In this document: positions 30,792-39,955 of the stretch, one piece after another
How the letters are laid out: every line of letters begins with the position of its first letter
How positions within the stretch are numbered: the first letter of the stretch is position 1
Source: Stentor coeruleus
Taxonomy: Eukaryota; Ciliophora; Heterotrichea; Heterotrichida; Stentoridae
Reading direction: 5' to 3'
Length of the DNA stretch: 39,955 nucleotides
Assembly: GCA_001970955.1 (NCBI GenBank)
Contig: MPUH01000688.1
Span: forward strand, 1 to 39,955
Made by a program: the position numbers and the translations under genes
Notes under the pieces: model-generated
Seen by the model: only the letters and a program-made list of their open reading frames with translations
Told to the model about the DNA's origin: nothing
Database searches by the model: none

Positions 30792-32048
30792 TTCCTAAAT
30801 CGATCTTACCTTAGCAGTCAGTGTTTTGATGGTATCACTTTCCATATTTATTCTAGATACCACAATAGACTTAATAGTGAAAATATGCTATTTTTAGTAT
30901 AATATTGTATTTGATATAAGAGATCTTATGTATGTATATAAAGTAAGTTATAATAAACATGATAACCTTAGACAAAAAAAAAGAGATTATGATGATTTAG
31001 CCTATGCTGAAAGGAAATGTAAAGGATTTACTCTGTTAATATAAAAAAATTCGTATGAACACTGCTAAGTTGGTTGACCCTAAGCAATTGAACTTTACAA
31101 CTTAGTTTTTGAATGGAAGTTTTTGGTAAATTGATTTTTTTGATTAAATTTATCAAGTCTATTATAAGCATATCAATATTAAAGAGTGAATTAATCATAA
31201 AAACCTTAATGGCTTACTTTCTGGGGTTTCTGTACCAAAAATCTCAGCAAGAAAACTGAATAGCCTGTAATTTTTTCTATAAAATAAAATTGCCCAAATC
31301 TCTAAGATATCAAATGAATCTTTATAGGATTAATAAAGACATTCATCAAAAATGTGGAGATTAATTTTCATAAACTTATAATCTATGAATTTAAGCATGA
31401 TTTGATTTTTCAATAATTAAAACAAGTGCATCATCTGAAATAATTTTGCATTCTAACGGATTGTTTAAAGATATAAATAAGTTTGAGTAATAAGAATTTT
31501 GAGAAAGTAAGAAATGCTGAATTTTAAAAGAAATTTATTTGGTTGTAGGCTGAAATTAATAGTAGAATACCTTTTAAGCTTAGAACAATATTCATTATAT
31601 AATTTAACAATACACTGAATATTTTCAGAGCTTAGTGGTATAATTTTAACTCAACTTTTAGTATAAAATAACTAATATATTAATCAAACCCATATAGAAA
31701 ACTTTATAGTATATCAAATCACAAAATAATCATGCTTAAAAATTTCCTATATTAATTAAATTATTTACATTAATCATTCATCTTTTACTTTCTAATTTCC
31801 TATCTAAGCCTATCATTCTAATACCATTCTCCATAACCCTCTACAACTTCACATCAATTCATTATCTTCTAAAAACCCTATTTTTCCATACTAATAAATC
31901 CACATATTTTCTAAAAAAATCTCTCAAAACCCAACTTCCTTCAACCACTCCCATATAAATAATTTTTCACTCTAAAATCTCACTTTTATTACCCCAGCCA
32001 ATTTTCCTTTCAAACCATTCCAAAACTTAACAATATCCTCTTATAAAA
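30792..32048. other. Divergent intergenic region, no supported gene
   Basis: Between AlaRS (minus) and the ATP synthase delta-like gene (plus). A 38-codon plus-strand frame at 30928-31044 (starts MYVYKVSYNK, ends TAA) and some short open bits to about 31260 might be coding relics but have no recognisable similarity. 31780-32048 is strikingly G-poor and C-rich, the usual 5' flank of a plus-strand gene. Confidence 0.45.
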
Positions 32049-32510
32049 ATGCTTGGCAGAAGTCTTAGACGATTATTCGCTGATGTTATAAAAAGTGAAG
32101 GCCTTGTTGTACGCATGCATTCTCCAACTTGGACAATCTTCCACAATTCTACTGAAGTTGAAACTATCCTCTTTGAATCTCTTGATGGAGGCAAAGGTAT
32201 TGTAAACAGTCAGTTCATGGTCTTCCAAACAACTCTAAACCCTGGGGTCATTGAAGTGCATTTGAAAGGTGGAGCAGTAAAAAAAATAATCCACGTTGGA
32301 GGAGTTCTTCAGAAAAACACTGACAACTCTGTGGATTGTGCATTGTTCGAAGCTTTTGCTAAAGAAGATATTGATTGGGAATCTTTGAAAAAGAGTGATG
32401 CATTCTCACAAGAGCCTGTTGGGGATACTTCTACTGAAGCAGACTTTTTAAGGAAAGTTGGTCATTCTTTGCGTGACGATATAGTCAATAGTTCAGCTAG
32501 TTTAAACTAA
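32049..32510 (+). CDS. Mitochondrial ATP synthase F1 delta-like subunit
   Basis: A 153-residue protein. The first 20 residues are Arg/Leu-rich without acidic residues up to the Asp at 12, consistent with a mitochondrial targeting sequence. Residues about 19-110 resemble the beta-sandwich of the F1 delta subunit (bacterial epsilon): [13 protein letters not shown], then [22 protein letters not shown], then [18 protein letters not shown], the order and spacing seen in that family (SPT..., GxxxH/hydrophobic, LxPGxxxVxxxxG..., VxxGxxxxxxxxV). In mitochondria this subunit is part of the central stalk joining F1 to the c-ring. The match is to the fold pattern rather than long identities, as expected for divergent ciliate ATP synthase subunits. 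It has the standard C-rich 5' flank and stands alone. Confidence 0.72.
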   Translation: MLGRSLRRLFADVIKSEGLVVRMHSPTWTIFHNSTEVETILFESLDGGKGIVNSQFMVFQTTLNPGVIEVHLKGGAVKKIIHVGGVLQKNTDNSVDCALFEAFAKEDIDWESLKKSDAFSQEPVGDTSTEADFLRKVGHSLRDDIVNSSASLN

Positions 32511-32929
32511 GAAAATAGTAATTTTCTCTAGATTTTAAAGGTAAATTTTAGGTTGTTTATAATTTATGCTTTGAAGGTGAAAGATGATTTAGTTAGTTTT
32601 TGTATATGATTTTTTAAGAATCTATACGAAACTGTGAATATGATTTGTGGTATTCTGAAGATTATGACTTATGTTTGAATGTGTTTTGTGTTTATTTTGA
32701 AAAACATAAAAAATAATTAGTGCATTTTTAGCACTTTATTTAAAACATAGATAATTTACTTATAAATGTTATAATCTAATAGCGAAATGAAGCTTGAATT
32801 GTAATATTTAAAGGAAAATTATTTCTTTTAAAAATACTTAATACAGGCTAAACTTTAAAAAGTTTCATCGACTATAATATATCATACAAATTACTGGACT
32901 AAAGACCAAAATGTAATAACGATTAAATT
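32511..32929. other. Convergent intergenic region, no gene seen
   Basis: G/T-rich after the plus-strand gene, becoming AT-rich toward the minus-strand gene's stop. Nothing else recognised. Confidence 0.6.
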
Positions 32930-33238
32930 TTATGGATTATTAGAAAGGTTCTTCAGAATCTTTGTTATAGCTAAAACTCCGAACCCAATACCTATATATA
33001 TTAAGGATTTTTGGTTTAAAGCTGAGCTAGGTCGTAGAACCTTAGGGATTTTTTTCGGCTCTGTTTTTATATCCGAAATCAGTCTTTTGGGATAATTAAC
33101 CTTGAGACACCCAAATATTTGTGAAGTATTTGCTTTTGAGTAATAATGGAACTGTTTTGAACTAAGCAATGTACTTAGTCCTGGTGTAGGTCTTGGTATT
33201 TCTACATACTGCTCTGGTTCCTCTGGAATAATATTCAT
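32930..33238 (-). CDS. Small tail-anchored membrane protein, unknown
   Basis: A 102-residue protein from the ATG at 33238. An in-frame ATG 15 codons upstream (33283) is possible, but the added residues are AT-driven. The N-terminal part is polar and Pro-rich (EEPEQYVEIPRPTPGL), the middle is basic, and a single hydrophobic segment (about 78-93, LIYIGIGFGVLAITKIL) lies near the C-terminus, followed by a short polar tail. This is the layout of a tail-anchored protein with its N-terminus in the cytosol. No family recognised. The short length makes the call moderate; flank composition (G-rich on the plus strand upstream) agrees with a minus-strand gene. Confidence 0.55.
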   Translation of the reverse strand: MNIIPEEPEQYVEIPRPTPGLSTLLSSKQFHYYSKANTSQIFGCLKVNYPKRLISDIKTEPKKIPKVLRPSSALNQKSLIYIGIGFGVLAITKILKNLSNNP

Positions 33239-33300
33239 TATTACCTTTACGACTAGATTGACATGATTTTTTTTATTTATCATACAGAATAGCCAGAAAA

Positions 33301-33434
33301 AGCAGATAAAGAAGCATTATGTCTGATGCCCCTTTAACAAAATTTATATTTATAATGTGAGTAGAGTAGCAGATAAAGAAGCATTATGTCTGATGCCCCT
33401 TTAACAAAATTTATATTTATAATGTGAGTAGAGT
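33301..33434. repeat. Two-copy tandem duplication, 67-bp period
   Basis: Copies 33301-33367 and 33368-33434, identical as far as I can read, just upstream of the small tail-anchored protein gene, so it may duplicate promoter or 5'UTR sequence. Confidence 0.94.
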
Positions 33435-34589
33435 AATATTTATAGAAAGAATTCCTGGAAGATTTGAATTTTGACACGGATATTATTGATTGTGGTGAGA
33501 CTGTGTATGGTGTTTTGGATTTGAATATTTTGATATAAGGAAAACATTTTTGAATACAGATAAATTTACAATGAGGATTTGAATTTAAGTATAGTGTAAA
33601 AATGTTAGAATTTAATTATAAAGATGAAAATTTCATAAGTTTTTTAAGTTAGAATATTATATTTAGATATAATAATTGGTTCAAGAGTGTGTGATAATAA
33701 TCATTAGGTATAAAATTAATACAAGTTTAAGTATATTCAAAAATTCTTGAAAAATCTAAGAAAATCCATTCCAAAAATCTTAAAAGTTTCTATCCCAATC
33801 CAAAGTCAAAAAATGAAATAAAAAAAACTACTTTAAAGAGTTATTTAAGCCTCAACCATATCATCTTAACTATTAGTTTTCAAAGAACAATTATTAATAA
33901 CTTTAACTTCAACTATATACACAAGTATTTATACTTAAACATTACTTATTATACTAAAAAATATATAATTTTTTTTTAACTGATTATATTTTCCTATACA
34001 ACTTTTTCAAGATTTTATAAAATCTAGATTATGCATATGCCTATTTTAATACTATAAAATAGGTTATTATAACTATAGTATGAAGAAAATAAATTTTATA
34101 AGCTTAAGAATCAAATTAAAGTATAAGTATTGCAAATAATATAAATATTAACTAGAAACTATAAATCGATTTTATATATGCGCAAAATCTTATCAAATAA
34201 TTGTTGTGTTGAATTAAAATAAGCATATTATTTAAATAGTGTATTATAAAAAGAGAATATAAATAAAAACCATTTGAATTCGATGTAAAAATGCAATAAT
34301 CATAAATTATAAATCATAAGAAAAATATAAGCTCAAATTATTAGAATTTAAGTATATAAATAATAAGATAAACCTATCTGAATTTATTTATAAGCATCCT
34401 ACTATATGTAAAAAAAAATAAAAATGAACGTTAAAGTTTAAATTTAAATAAATACTAAAAACTAATATAAATAATAATGATATTATCTAGACTGAGACAA
34501 GACAATCAATAGCTATCAAAAAATAAAATTAAGCACACTTAATAGATTCTCAGTTCTAAAAGATTTAAGATAAGATATCCCTAAAAAAT

Positions 34590-34690
34590 AATCAAAACAT
34601 TTTAAAGCCGAATCAAATTCCTAGATTTTTATAAGATAATCCTAAATCAAAACATTTTAAAGCCGAATCAAATTCCTAGATTTTTATAAG
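34590..34690. repeat. 46-bp direct repeat, 55-bp period
   Basis: Copies 34590-34635 and 34645-34690, starting AATCAAAACATTTTAAAGCC, separated by 9 bases. Confidence 0.93.
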
Positions 34691-34975
34691 CCAATTTAAA
34701 TTTATGTGCATTGCAACTAAAAGATTGAAAATTATTAGATTTTGTTGGCCCAATCAATATTTAAAATAGTGAGTTTCTAACAGTTTAAAAAGATTTTATT
34801 TAGCAGAATGCATAATTAAAAAAAATCTGTTAGGATACTTTTCAACGGTCTATGTAAAAATAAATAATATTGGCTATACTAGGAGCCTATATGATTACGT
34901 AGAATTAGTTATTTTTATGAATAAATTGCATATGCTCAAGCTATATCAAAAAATCTAATATTTTTATTAGGAAGT

Positions 34976-35425
34976 TGAAAATTAAAGTGATTTACTCAGA
35001 TATTCAGAATTCTAAAACTTAATAGCAATTGAAAATCAATCTTAATTATCTCTCCAACAGTCTATTAAATAAAAGTAATTTACCCAGATATCAATTATGG
35101 ATTTTAATAGCTATTGAAAGAAAGTAAATCTTATTTATCTCTCCACCATTCCGTTAAATAAAAATAATTTACCCAGATATAAATGCTGGAATTTAATAAC
35201 AATTGAAGAAAGTCAATCTCATTTAACTCTCCAACGTTTAAGAAAATGAAAATAATTTGCCCGATATCCAGAATGTTGGAACTTAATAACAATTGAAACT
35301 CTATCATATTTATCTCTCCACACCAGTAAATAAAATTAATTTATATAGACACAGAATGTTGGAACTTATAAACAATTGAAAGTCTATCTTTTTTATCTCT
35401 ACAAATTTCCAGTAGATAAAAAAAT
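34976..35425. repeat. Diverged minisatellite, about five units of ~87 bp
   Basis: Units start near 34976, 35065, 35154, 35238 and 35325, with a partial unit from 35412. Shared landmarks in each unit are AAATAAAAxTAATTTACCC, GATAT, a GGAA/GGAT-TTAATA box, CAATTGAA and TTTATCTCTCCA. Units differ by many substitutions and small indels, so this array is older than the two-copy duplications in the window. Confidence 0.85.
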
Positions 35426-36258
35426 TATATCCTAAATATTGTCTATATATTTAGCTGATACAATTCTAAAGAACTATTTTTATAGTTGTTTGTGTAATTA
35501 GCTTGAGAAATCAGCTTTTTTAAGTTGATTATGTATAGCCAAAATATCCAAATTGTTTACTTGATTAAAACTAGCTTAATAATTGTATCTTAAAAAAATT
35601 TGCTATAAGTAAATTAAACAATTATTCCTATATAAGTCTATTAAATAATGACTACTTTATTAGTAACTGAAGTTTTAATTTTAATTGAGCATCAATAGGA
35701 TTTGGGATTGACCCATTTAGTTTAAAGCTGACTAAAGATACGAAGTTTGTTAGTTTGATACCTTTATGAAAAGTAATCGTCAAGAATAATTTTCGATTTA
35801 GATACAGTTTAAGCTAAGGGAGGTCTTTATACTACTTAAAATATCACTCTAAGAATATTATTTTTGATTTACCAAGTCATAATCAAGATAATTAGTTAAT
35901 AAAATTTAAATATTCATTCAACAATTCAATGTTCAGAAATTATAAGATAGAATAATAAAGTTGATAGGACTATAAGGGAAATATGATAAAGTTCTATAGT
36001 GTAAGTTAAATTGCTCCAAACTTATGAAGGATAATAATATGTTATGATAGAACGAATTATTAGTCAAAATCAGAGTTTGCATTTGGAAGATATAGTAAAA
36101 TTAATCTGATAAGCATTTCATAAAAATCTTGACAAAGGCAAATAGTATTACTTTTGGACTCTGAACTTGAAAAATCGTGAAAATAAAATAATTCATGTTA
36201 TACATTATAAAAGATTTCCACTAACTTTCTTAATTATCTATTCTAATAATTATGATAT

Positions 36259-37452
36259 CTAAATTCTCTTATAACCTTTCTCATTCTTACTTTTAACCAA
36301 AATAATAACAAGCATCACCACAAAAGAAGCAATCGTAACAATAGCAAAAATACCAAAAATAATTTCATATAAATTCGTTATCTGTATAAGCTTTTCACAT
36401 TTACTAATAGGATTAATACTTATTTTCTTTGTTTCTATATCAAAAACAGCAGTATGTCCATTGTAAAAAGGTTTTCCTAACACCCAATTATCTGTATAAG
36501 TTTTATTTGAAACAAAAATTTCGCATTGTCCATCTTTATAAACCGTATAATGTTTACCTTCGATTTCTAATTTTTTATTATCAAATTTGAATGTAATTTT
36601 AGGCAAAAGTTCAAACTGATTTTCAGTACAAGAGCATTTTATATGATCATTATATTCAGTACATCTTGAAGTAATATTAATTATCTCATTAAAAAGATCA
36701 TTTATTTGAGAGGAAGGACCAGAAATACAGTCTTTTTCTATTCTAAACTGAGCATTTTGTTGAGTGTATGAAAAACGGCTAATATCTACTGAATCAGGGG
36801 TGATAATCCAACTATCATTAGAATTTAAGACTATAACATTAGACATGCTATTGTATTCTTCTATATTTACTCCAACATCTATTGAGTTGCATTTATAATT
36901 TATAGCATAATTGGCTTCTGAAATATACCCAGACTTTTTTAAATTGGTTAGAAGATGCTTTTCATTAAGGGTAGTATCATATCCAAGACCTATAATGGAA
37001 TAGTCATAATTGTCTATAATGCTGGAATTTAGAAAATAAACTTCTTGGCTTTCAAGAGTGTATTTATTAAATACTATTTTTTCATTGCCGGAATTAACAT
37101 TTGGGAAATCCCAAAATTTGCTATCTGACTGAAAATCTGTTAAAGTGGAACTAGCTGAATAATTGTAATAAGATGGGTGCTTACTATCAGCAATTAAAAC
37201 AGCTATTCCTACAGAAGCTTGGTTTATCAGAGCTATAACATTTACAGCTGGAGTTCCAATGCTTAAAGCTACTTCAAGGTGTTGAGGGATTTCATTTTCA
37301 CTAACATCTTTAGTGTCGAGTAAATTAATTGACTCGACATTTTTAAGTTCGATACTTTTATGAAGCCCTTTCTGAGTTTGGGTTTTTAGTTTTGAACTAG
37401 ATGCAAAGTTTAACAAAGTAGCAAATCCTATATAAATAAGGATAACTGTCAT
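36259..37452 (-). CDS. Membrane-anchored pepsin-fold protein, probably inactive
   Basis: A 397-residue type I membrane protein: signal peptide at 1-20 (MTVILIYIGFATLLNFASSS), lumenal/extracellular region with several N-glycosylation-type sites, one transmembrane helix (about 364-386) and a short basic tail. The ectodomain follows the A1 (pepsin) fold: LEVALSIGTP (59-68) matches the start of the flap strand, IIGLGYD (153-159) the hydrophobic-Gly block, SGPSSQINDL (244-253) the region after the second active site, and WVLGKPFYNGHTAVFD (323-338) the family's ILGxxFLRxxYxVFD motif. The first catalytic DTGS is replaced by NQAS (77-80) and the second DTG by RIEKD (237-241). Both Asp residues are gone, so it should be a pseudoprotease, perhaps a binding or adhesion receptor. 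Confidence 0.8.
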   Translation of the reverse strand: MTVILIYIGFATLLNFASSSKLKTQTQKGLHKSIELKNVESINLLDTKDVSENEIPQHLEVALSIGTPAVNVIALINQASVGIAVLIADSKHPSYYNYSASSTLTDFQSDSKFWDFPNVNSGNEKIVFNKYTLESQEVYFLNSSIIDNYDYSIIGLGYDTTLNEKHLLTNLKKSGYISEANYAINYKCNSIDVGVNIEEYNSMSNVIVLNSNDSWIITPDSVDISRFSYTQQNAQFRIEKDCISGPSSQINDLFNEIINITSRCTEYNDHIKCSCTENQFELLPKITFKFDNKKLEIEGKHYTVYKDGQCEIFVSNKTYTDNWVLGKPFYNGHTAVFDIETKKISINPISKCEKLIQITNLYEIIFGIFAIVTIASFVVMLVIILVKSKNEKGYKRI

Positions 37453-38743
37453 TTATTATGTAATACAAGCCATAGTAAAAGGATAAAAATGGGTGTTTAT
37501 TAGGAGCAGAAATCAAAGATATTGAAATACAAGCCATAGTAAAAGGATAAAAATGGGTGTTTATTAGGAGCAGAAATCAAAGATATTGAACGTGATGATT
37601 TAAGATTATGCTTTAAAAAATACACTAATGCATCTATTTTGAAATGGATATAAGTATTATTTTTCATATGAAAACTTAAGAGTTTTTTTTTGAGTTTTTG
37701 ATAAAGAAAATTATTCTTATATTTTATATTTTATATTTGAAGTTTAGGAGTTTTATTGAGTATTTGATAAAGAAAATTATCATATATAAAAAGGTAGTAA
37801 TAATTATTTGATTACTTAACCATATTTTTAATCACTAAAAAAATGCTCAAAAGTTTATAATTCGGTTATCGAGTCCTTTCTAAACTTCTAATTGTTGGAC
37901 TCCCTGGCTGCAAAATAAGTCAGAAAAATTATCCGTTGATCAGGTTTTGCCCAAGTCAAAAAAATTATGATTCTACCATTTATCAAAAGGTTAACCAGAA
38001 GTGATGCTAAAAGTATCAAAACAAATTTTAACAGATAATATTCTAACATTTCTCAAGAGGCCAAATCAACATTAACATATAGTAACTATTTGAAATGGAA
38101 AGAACTCTTAATCATTCACTCTTATGTATATATCCATATTAATATTATCAAGTCCTTATAATATACTAGAAGACTATAATCATATCATTTCAAATGCAGT
38201 TCTGACAATTTTATAGAAAATATAATTTAGGTGAAATTTTATAAATATGTCTGCAGTTAAAACTTAGGTAGCTATTGCTTGTTGAGTTTATGATATATTA
38301 AGTATTACAAAGATTAAAAAGTTTACTCTAAGGGAAACTACGAGTATTTTGACCAATATATAAGAGAATTAACTAAGAAAAACATAAAATTTATTCATTT
38401 GATGTATTTTTAAGGATATATTGATATTATATAAGTTAAATATCATATTAAAAACAAAAATAATAAGTTTGAGTATATATAAAGCTTTGTATTGTTTAAG
38501 ATAATTAATTCCTACACCCAAATATCTAAAAAATCTGAAAAACCTGAAATTCTGCAATTCCTTCATTATCTTATCACTACTCTTAAAAACTAATAAAGCC
38601 ACCTAATCCTAATCCTATCACATAAAAATCCTAAGATTCTCTAAATTTCTAAATTATTTCCTATTCTAAAGCAACCATCTAATATTCCTTCAAGCATTTT
38701 TAACCCAAAATTTAATCAACAAATTCCATTTTCTTCAATATAA
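37453..38743. other. Divergent intergenic region, no supported gene
   Basis: Lies between the pepsin-like gene (minus) and the Cys-rich gene (plus). Around 37870-38015 the plus strand has a 47-codon open piece (starts FGYRVLSKLL) without ATG, a possible coding relic. 38500-38743 is the C-rich 5' flank of the next gene. Confidence 0.45.
37462..37589. repeat. Two-copy tandem duplication, 64-bp period
   Basis: Copies 37462-37525 and 37526-37589, identical, 10 bases upstream of the pepsin-like gene's start codon, so one copy is likely in its 5'UTR or promoter. Confidence 0.94.
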
Positions 38744-39752
38744 ATGTTTACTCTAAGTCTTTTCCTTATCTTATCATCATCATCAAGTTGTAATACCAAT
38801 TATTGTCAAGAATGCTCCAACAGTATCTGTACAAAATGTGATCTTTATAAATATTTTGACTTAAACAACATATGTTGCACAACAAGCAACTGTGATGACT
38901 GTAGCCATAGTAACATTTGCAATAAATGTCAAAAAGGTTTTAAACAACATATGTTGCACAACAAGCAACTGTGATGACTGTAGCCATAGTAACATTTGCA
39001 ATAAATGTCAAAAAGGTTTTTCATTACAAAATTCATTTTGTTGTCCTTTAAATTGTATTTCCTGCACTTTAGATTCTTATTGTTTAATATGTGCAGAAGG
39101 TTATACACCAACAGATGAGTTTTGTATGGAATGCCCTGAAAACTGTAGTAGCTGCAACAGAAATAGTTTTTGTTATAAATGCAAAGAAGATTATGAAATG
39201 GATTTAGAACAAAATTGCAAAGCTATTGATAAATATGGTAATAGAACTTATGTTGTTCCTGGGTGTATTGGTCTTAGTGCAATTTTTGTATCAAGTTTGT
39301 AATTTTTATTTAGATTTTTATTCTTTGTACTGAGAAAAATGTATTCGAAAAAAAAGAATGATACTGTGATCCCATATTGTTATGCAAACAATGAAAGTTG
39401 TCGTGGATGCAATAATTCTAATGTCCAAGGCTTAGCAGATAATATAGTTCGCCCCCCGACAAGTGATGCTCAAAATGAAATTCACTCTAATACTCCAAAC
39501 AATGAAAATAATGCGAAGGAGCGGGAGGGGCCATCGGAAAATTTAAATAAAATTAGTAGGGGAAGCATGGGAAAATCTTATGGTCCTGGCAAAAAAATTC
39601 CTGAGCCAGATGAAAACTATAACAATAATGATTATGTGAGAAGGGAAATAGGTAGCTTACATCAGAGTTTATCTTCAAATAAAACAGAAAAGTTAGGTTT
39701 TTCATATAAAAATTATGAAAAAATCCCTGGTGAAAGTGAGAAAAAAAAATGA
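38744..39752 (+). CDS. Cys-rich (furin-like repeat) single-pass surface protein, frame broken by a 79-bp duplication
   Basis: Signal peptide (MFTLSLFLILSSSSS), then a Cys-rich ectodomain of CxxC repeats (YCQECSNSICTKC, NCDDCSHSNICNKC, NCISCTLDSYCLIC, NCSSCNRNSFCYKC) like the growth-factor-receptor/furin-like repeats common in ciliate surface proteins. A transmembrane helix (VVPGCIGLSAIFVSS continuing as LFLFFVLRK) appears only when a 15-nt intron at 39299-39313 is removed. A polar Asn/Ser-rich cytoplasmic tail runs to a TGA at 39752. A 79-bp tandem duplication (38861-39018) shifts the frame, so the assembled sequence reads as two pieces; with a single copy the ectodomain is continuous. After the TGA, a one-base change in the nine-A run at 39741 would extend the tail to a TAA at 39811. 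A ligand or sensing role is unknown. Confidence 0.8.
38861..39018. repeat. 79-bp tandem duplication inside Cys-rich gene
   Basis: Copies 38861-38939 and 38940-39018, identical. 79 is not a multiple of three, so the duplication disrupts the frame. Confidence 0.96.
39299..39313 (+). other. 15-nt intron in Cys-rich gene
   Basis: GTAATTTTTATTTAG, phase 2, with an in-frame TAA when retained. Removal completes the transmembrane helix and joins the ectodomain to the cytoplasmic tail. Confidence 0.88.
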
Positions 39753-39955
39753 AAGTATCTGTTAAACTTATAGAGCCTGAGATCAAAATTTATAGCATGG
39801 ATGATAGCTAATTTTTAAGGTGTAGTTAGAGATTGATAGTTAGTTAAATATTTATACTTGAAGATATGCTTGATATATAAAAATGAGATCTTGTGAAATT
39901 TGTGTTTAATATAGTAATTTAAGAATCCAATACTTAAAAATCCATAAAGCTACAA
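39753..39955. other. End of window, 3' flank
   Basis: 39753-39811 may be the true C-terminal coding end of the Cys-rich gene in the +1 frame (KVSVKLIEPEIKIYSMDDS). The rest is G/T-rich 3' flank with no gene seen. Confidence 0.45.

Larger units (their letters stand above)
33435..36258. other. Gene-poor AT-rich block
   Basis: About 2.8 kb without a supportable gene. 33440-33700 is G/T-rich (5' flank of the minus gene to the left). 33720-33960 is C/A-rich, a composition that elsewhere in the window always borders a gene on its right, yet none is visible; a lost gene or non-coding transcript is possible. Contains a 46-bp direct repeat and a diverged ~87-bp minisatellite. Confidence 0.5.

Noticed and set aside
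30928..31044. 38-codon ORF MYVYKVSYNK...
   Set aside because: Short, unrecognised, no typical flank pattern; not enough for a gene call.
38369..38602. 77-codon minus-strand frame rich in Phe and Ile
   Set aside because: Shadow of the C-rich 5' flank of the plus-strand Cys-rich gene; flank composition argues for the plus strand.

Overview
The window looks like macronuclear DNA of a heterotrich ciliate, most likely Stentor or a close relative. It is AT-rich and gene-dense, with genes on both strands. Four splits between coding blocks are resolved by introns of exactly 15 nt (GTA...AG), a hallmark of heterotrichs. TAA, TAG and TGA all end conserved genes, so the code is standard; this argues against Blepharisma (UGA=Trp) and Condylostoma. 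Many genes are ciliary or otherwise eukaryotic (ULK4, SPATA17, AMY-1/MYCBP-like, STPG-repeat protein, BUD31, bystin, Pumilio).

Layout. 1-1260: decayed STPG-repeat pseudogene. 1674-12762: five minus-strand genes, namely a PUF protein, ULK4-like kinase, bystin, a coiled-coil protein and a B-box/NYN/OHA/LOTUS protein. 12763-17702: mostly non-coding with tandem duplications, plus SPATA17. 17703-20766: C2H2 protein, AMY-1-like protein with degenerate EF-hand, BUD31. 21521-25324: plus-strand STPG-repeat protein, a basic protein of unknown function, and a minus-strand membrane-protein gene broken by an in-frame TAA. 25325-30791: repeats, a RING/TRAF-type zinc-finger protein and an alanyl-tRNA synthetase of archaeal type. 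32049-33283: mitochondrial ATP synthase delta-like subunit and a small tail-anchored protein. 33435-36258: gene-poor AT-rich block with a diverged ~87-bp minisatellite. 36259-39811: a membrane-anchored pepsin-fold pseudoprotease and a Cys-rich single-pass surface protein.

There is no operon-like logic. The genes are independent, although several share a ciliary theme (ULK4, SPATA17, AMY-1-like, two STPG loci) and two belong to RNA handling (PUF, LOTUS/NYN protein).

The most notable observations are: the archaeal-type AlaRS; a swarm of near-identical two-copy tandem duplications (about 46-260 bp), two of which fall inside coding sequence; a LOTUS/NYN protein and an aspartic protease that both appear to have lost catalytic residues; and a strong strand asymmetry in which the sense strand is C-rich/G-poor before genes and G-rich/C-poor after them. 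I did not find a clearly new multi-gene system, tRNA, rRNA or CRISPR array.
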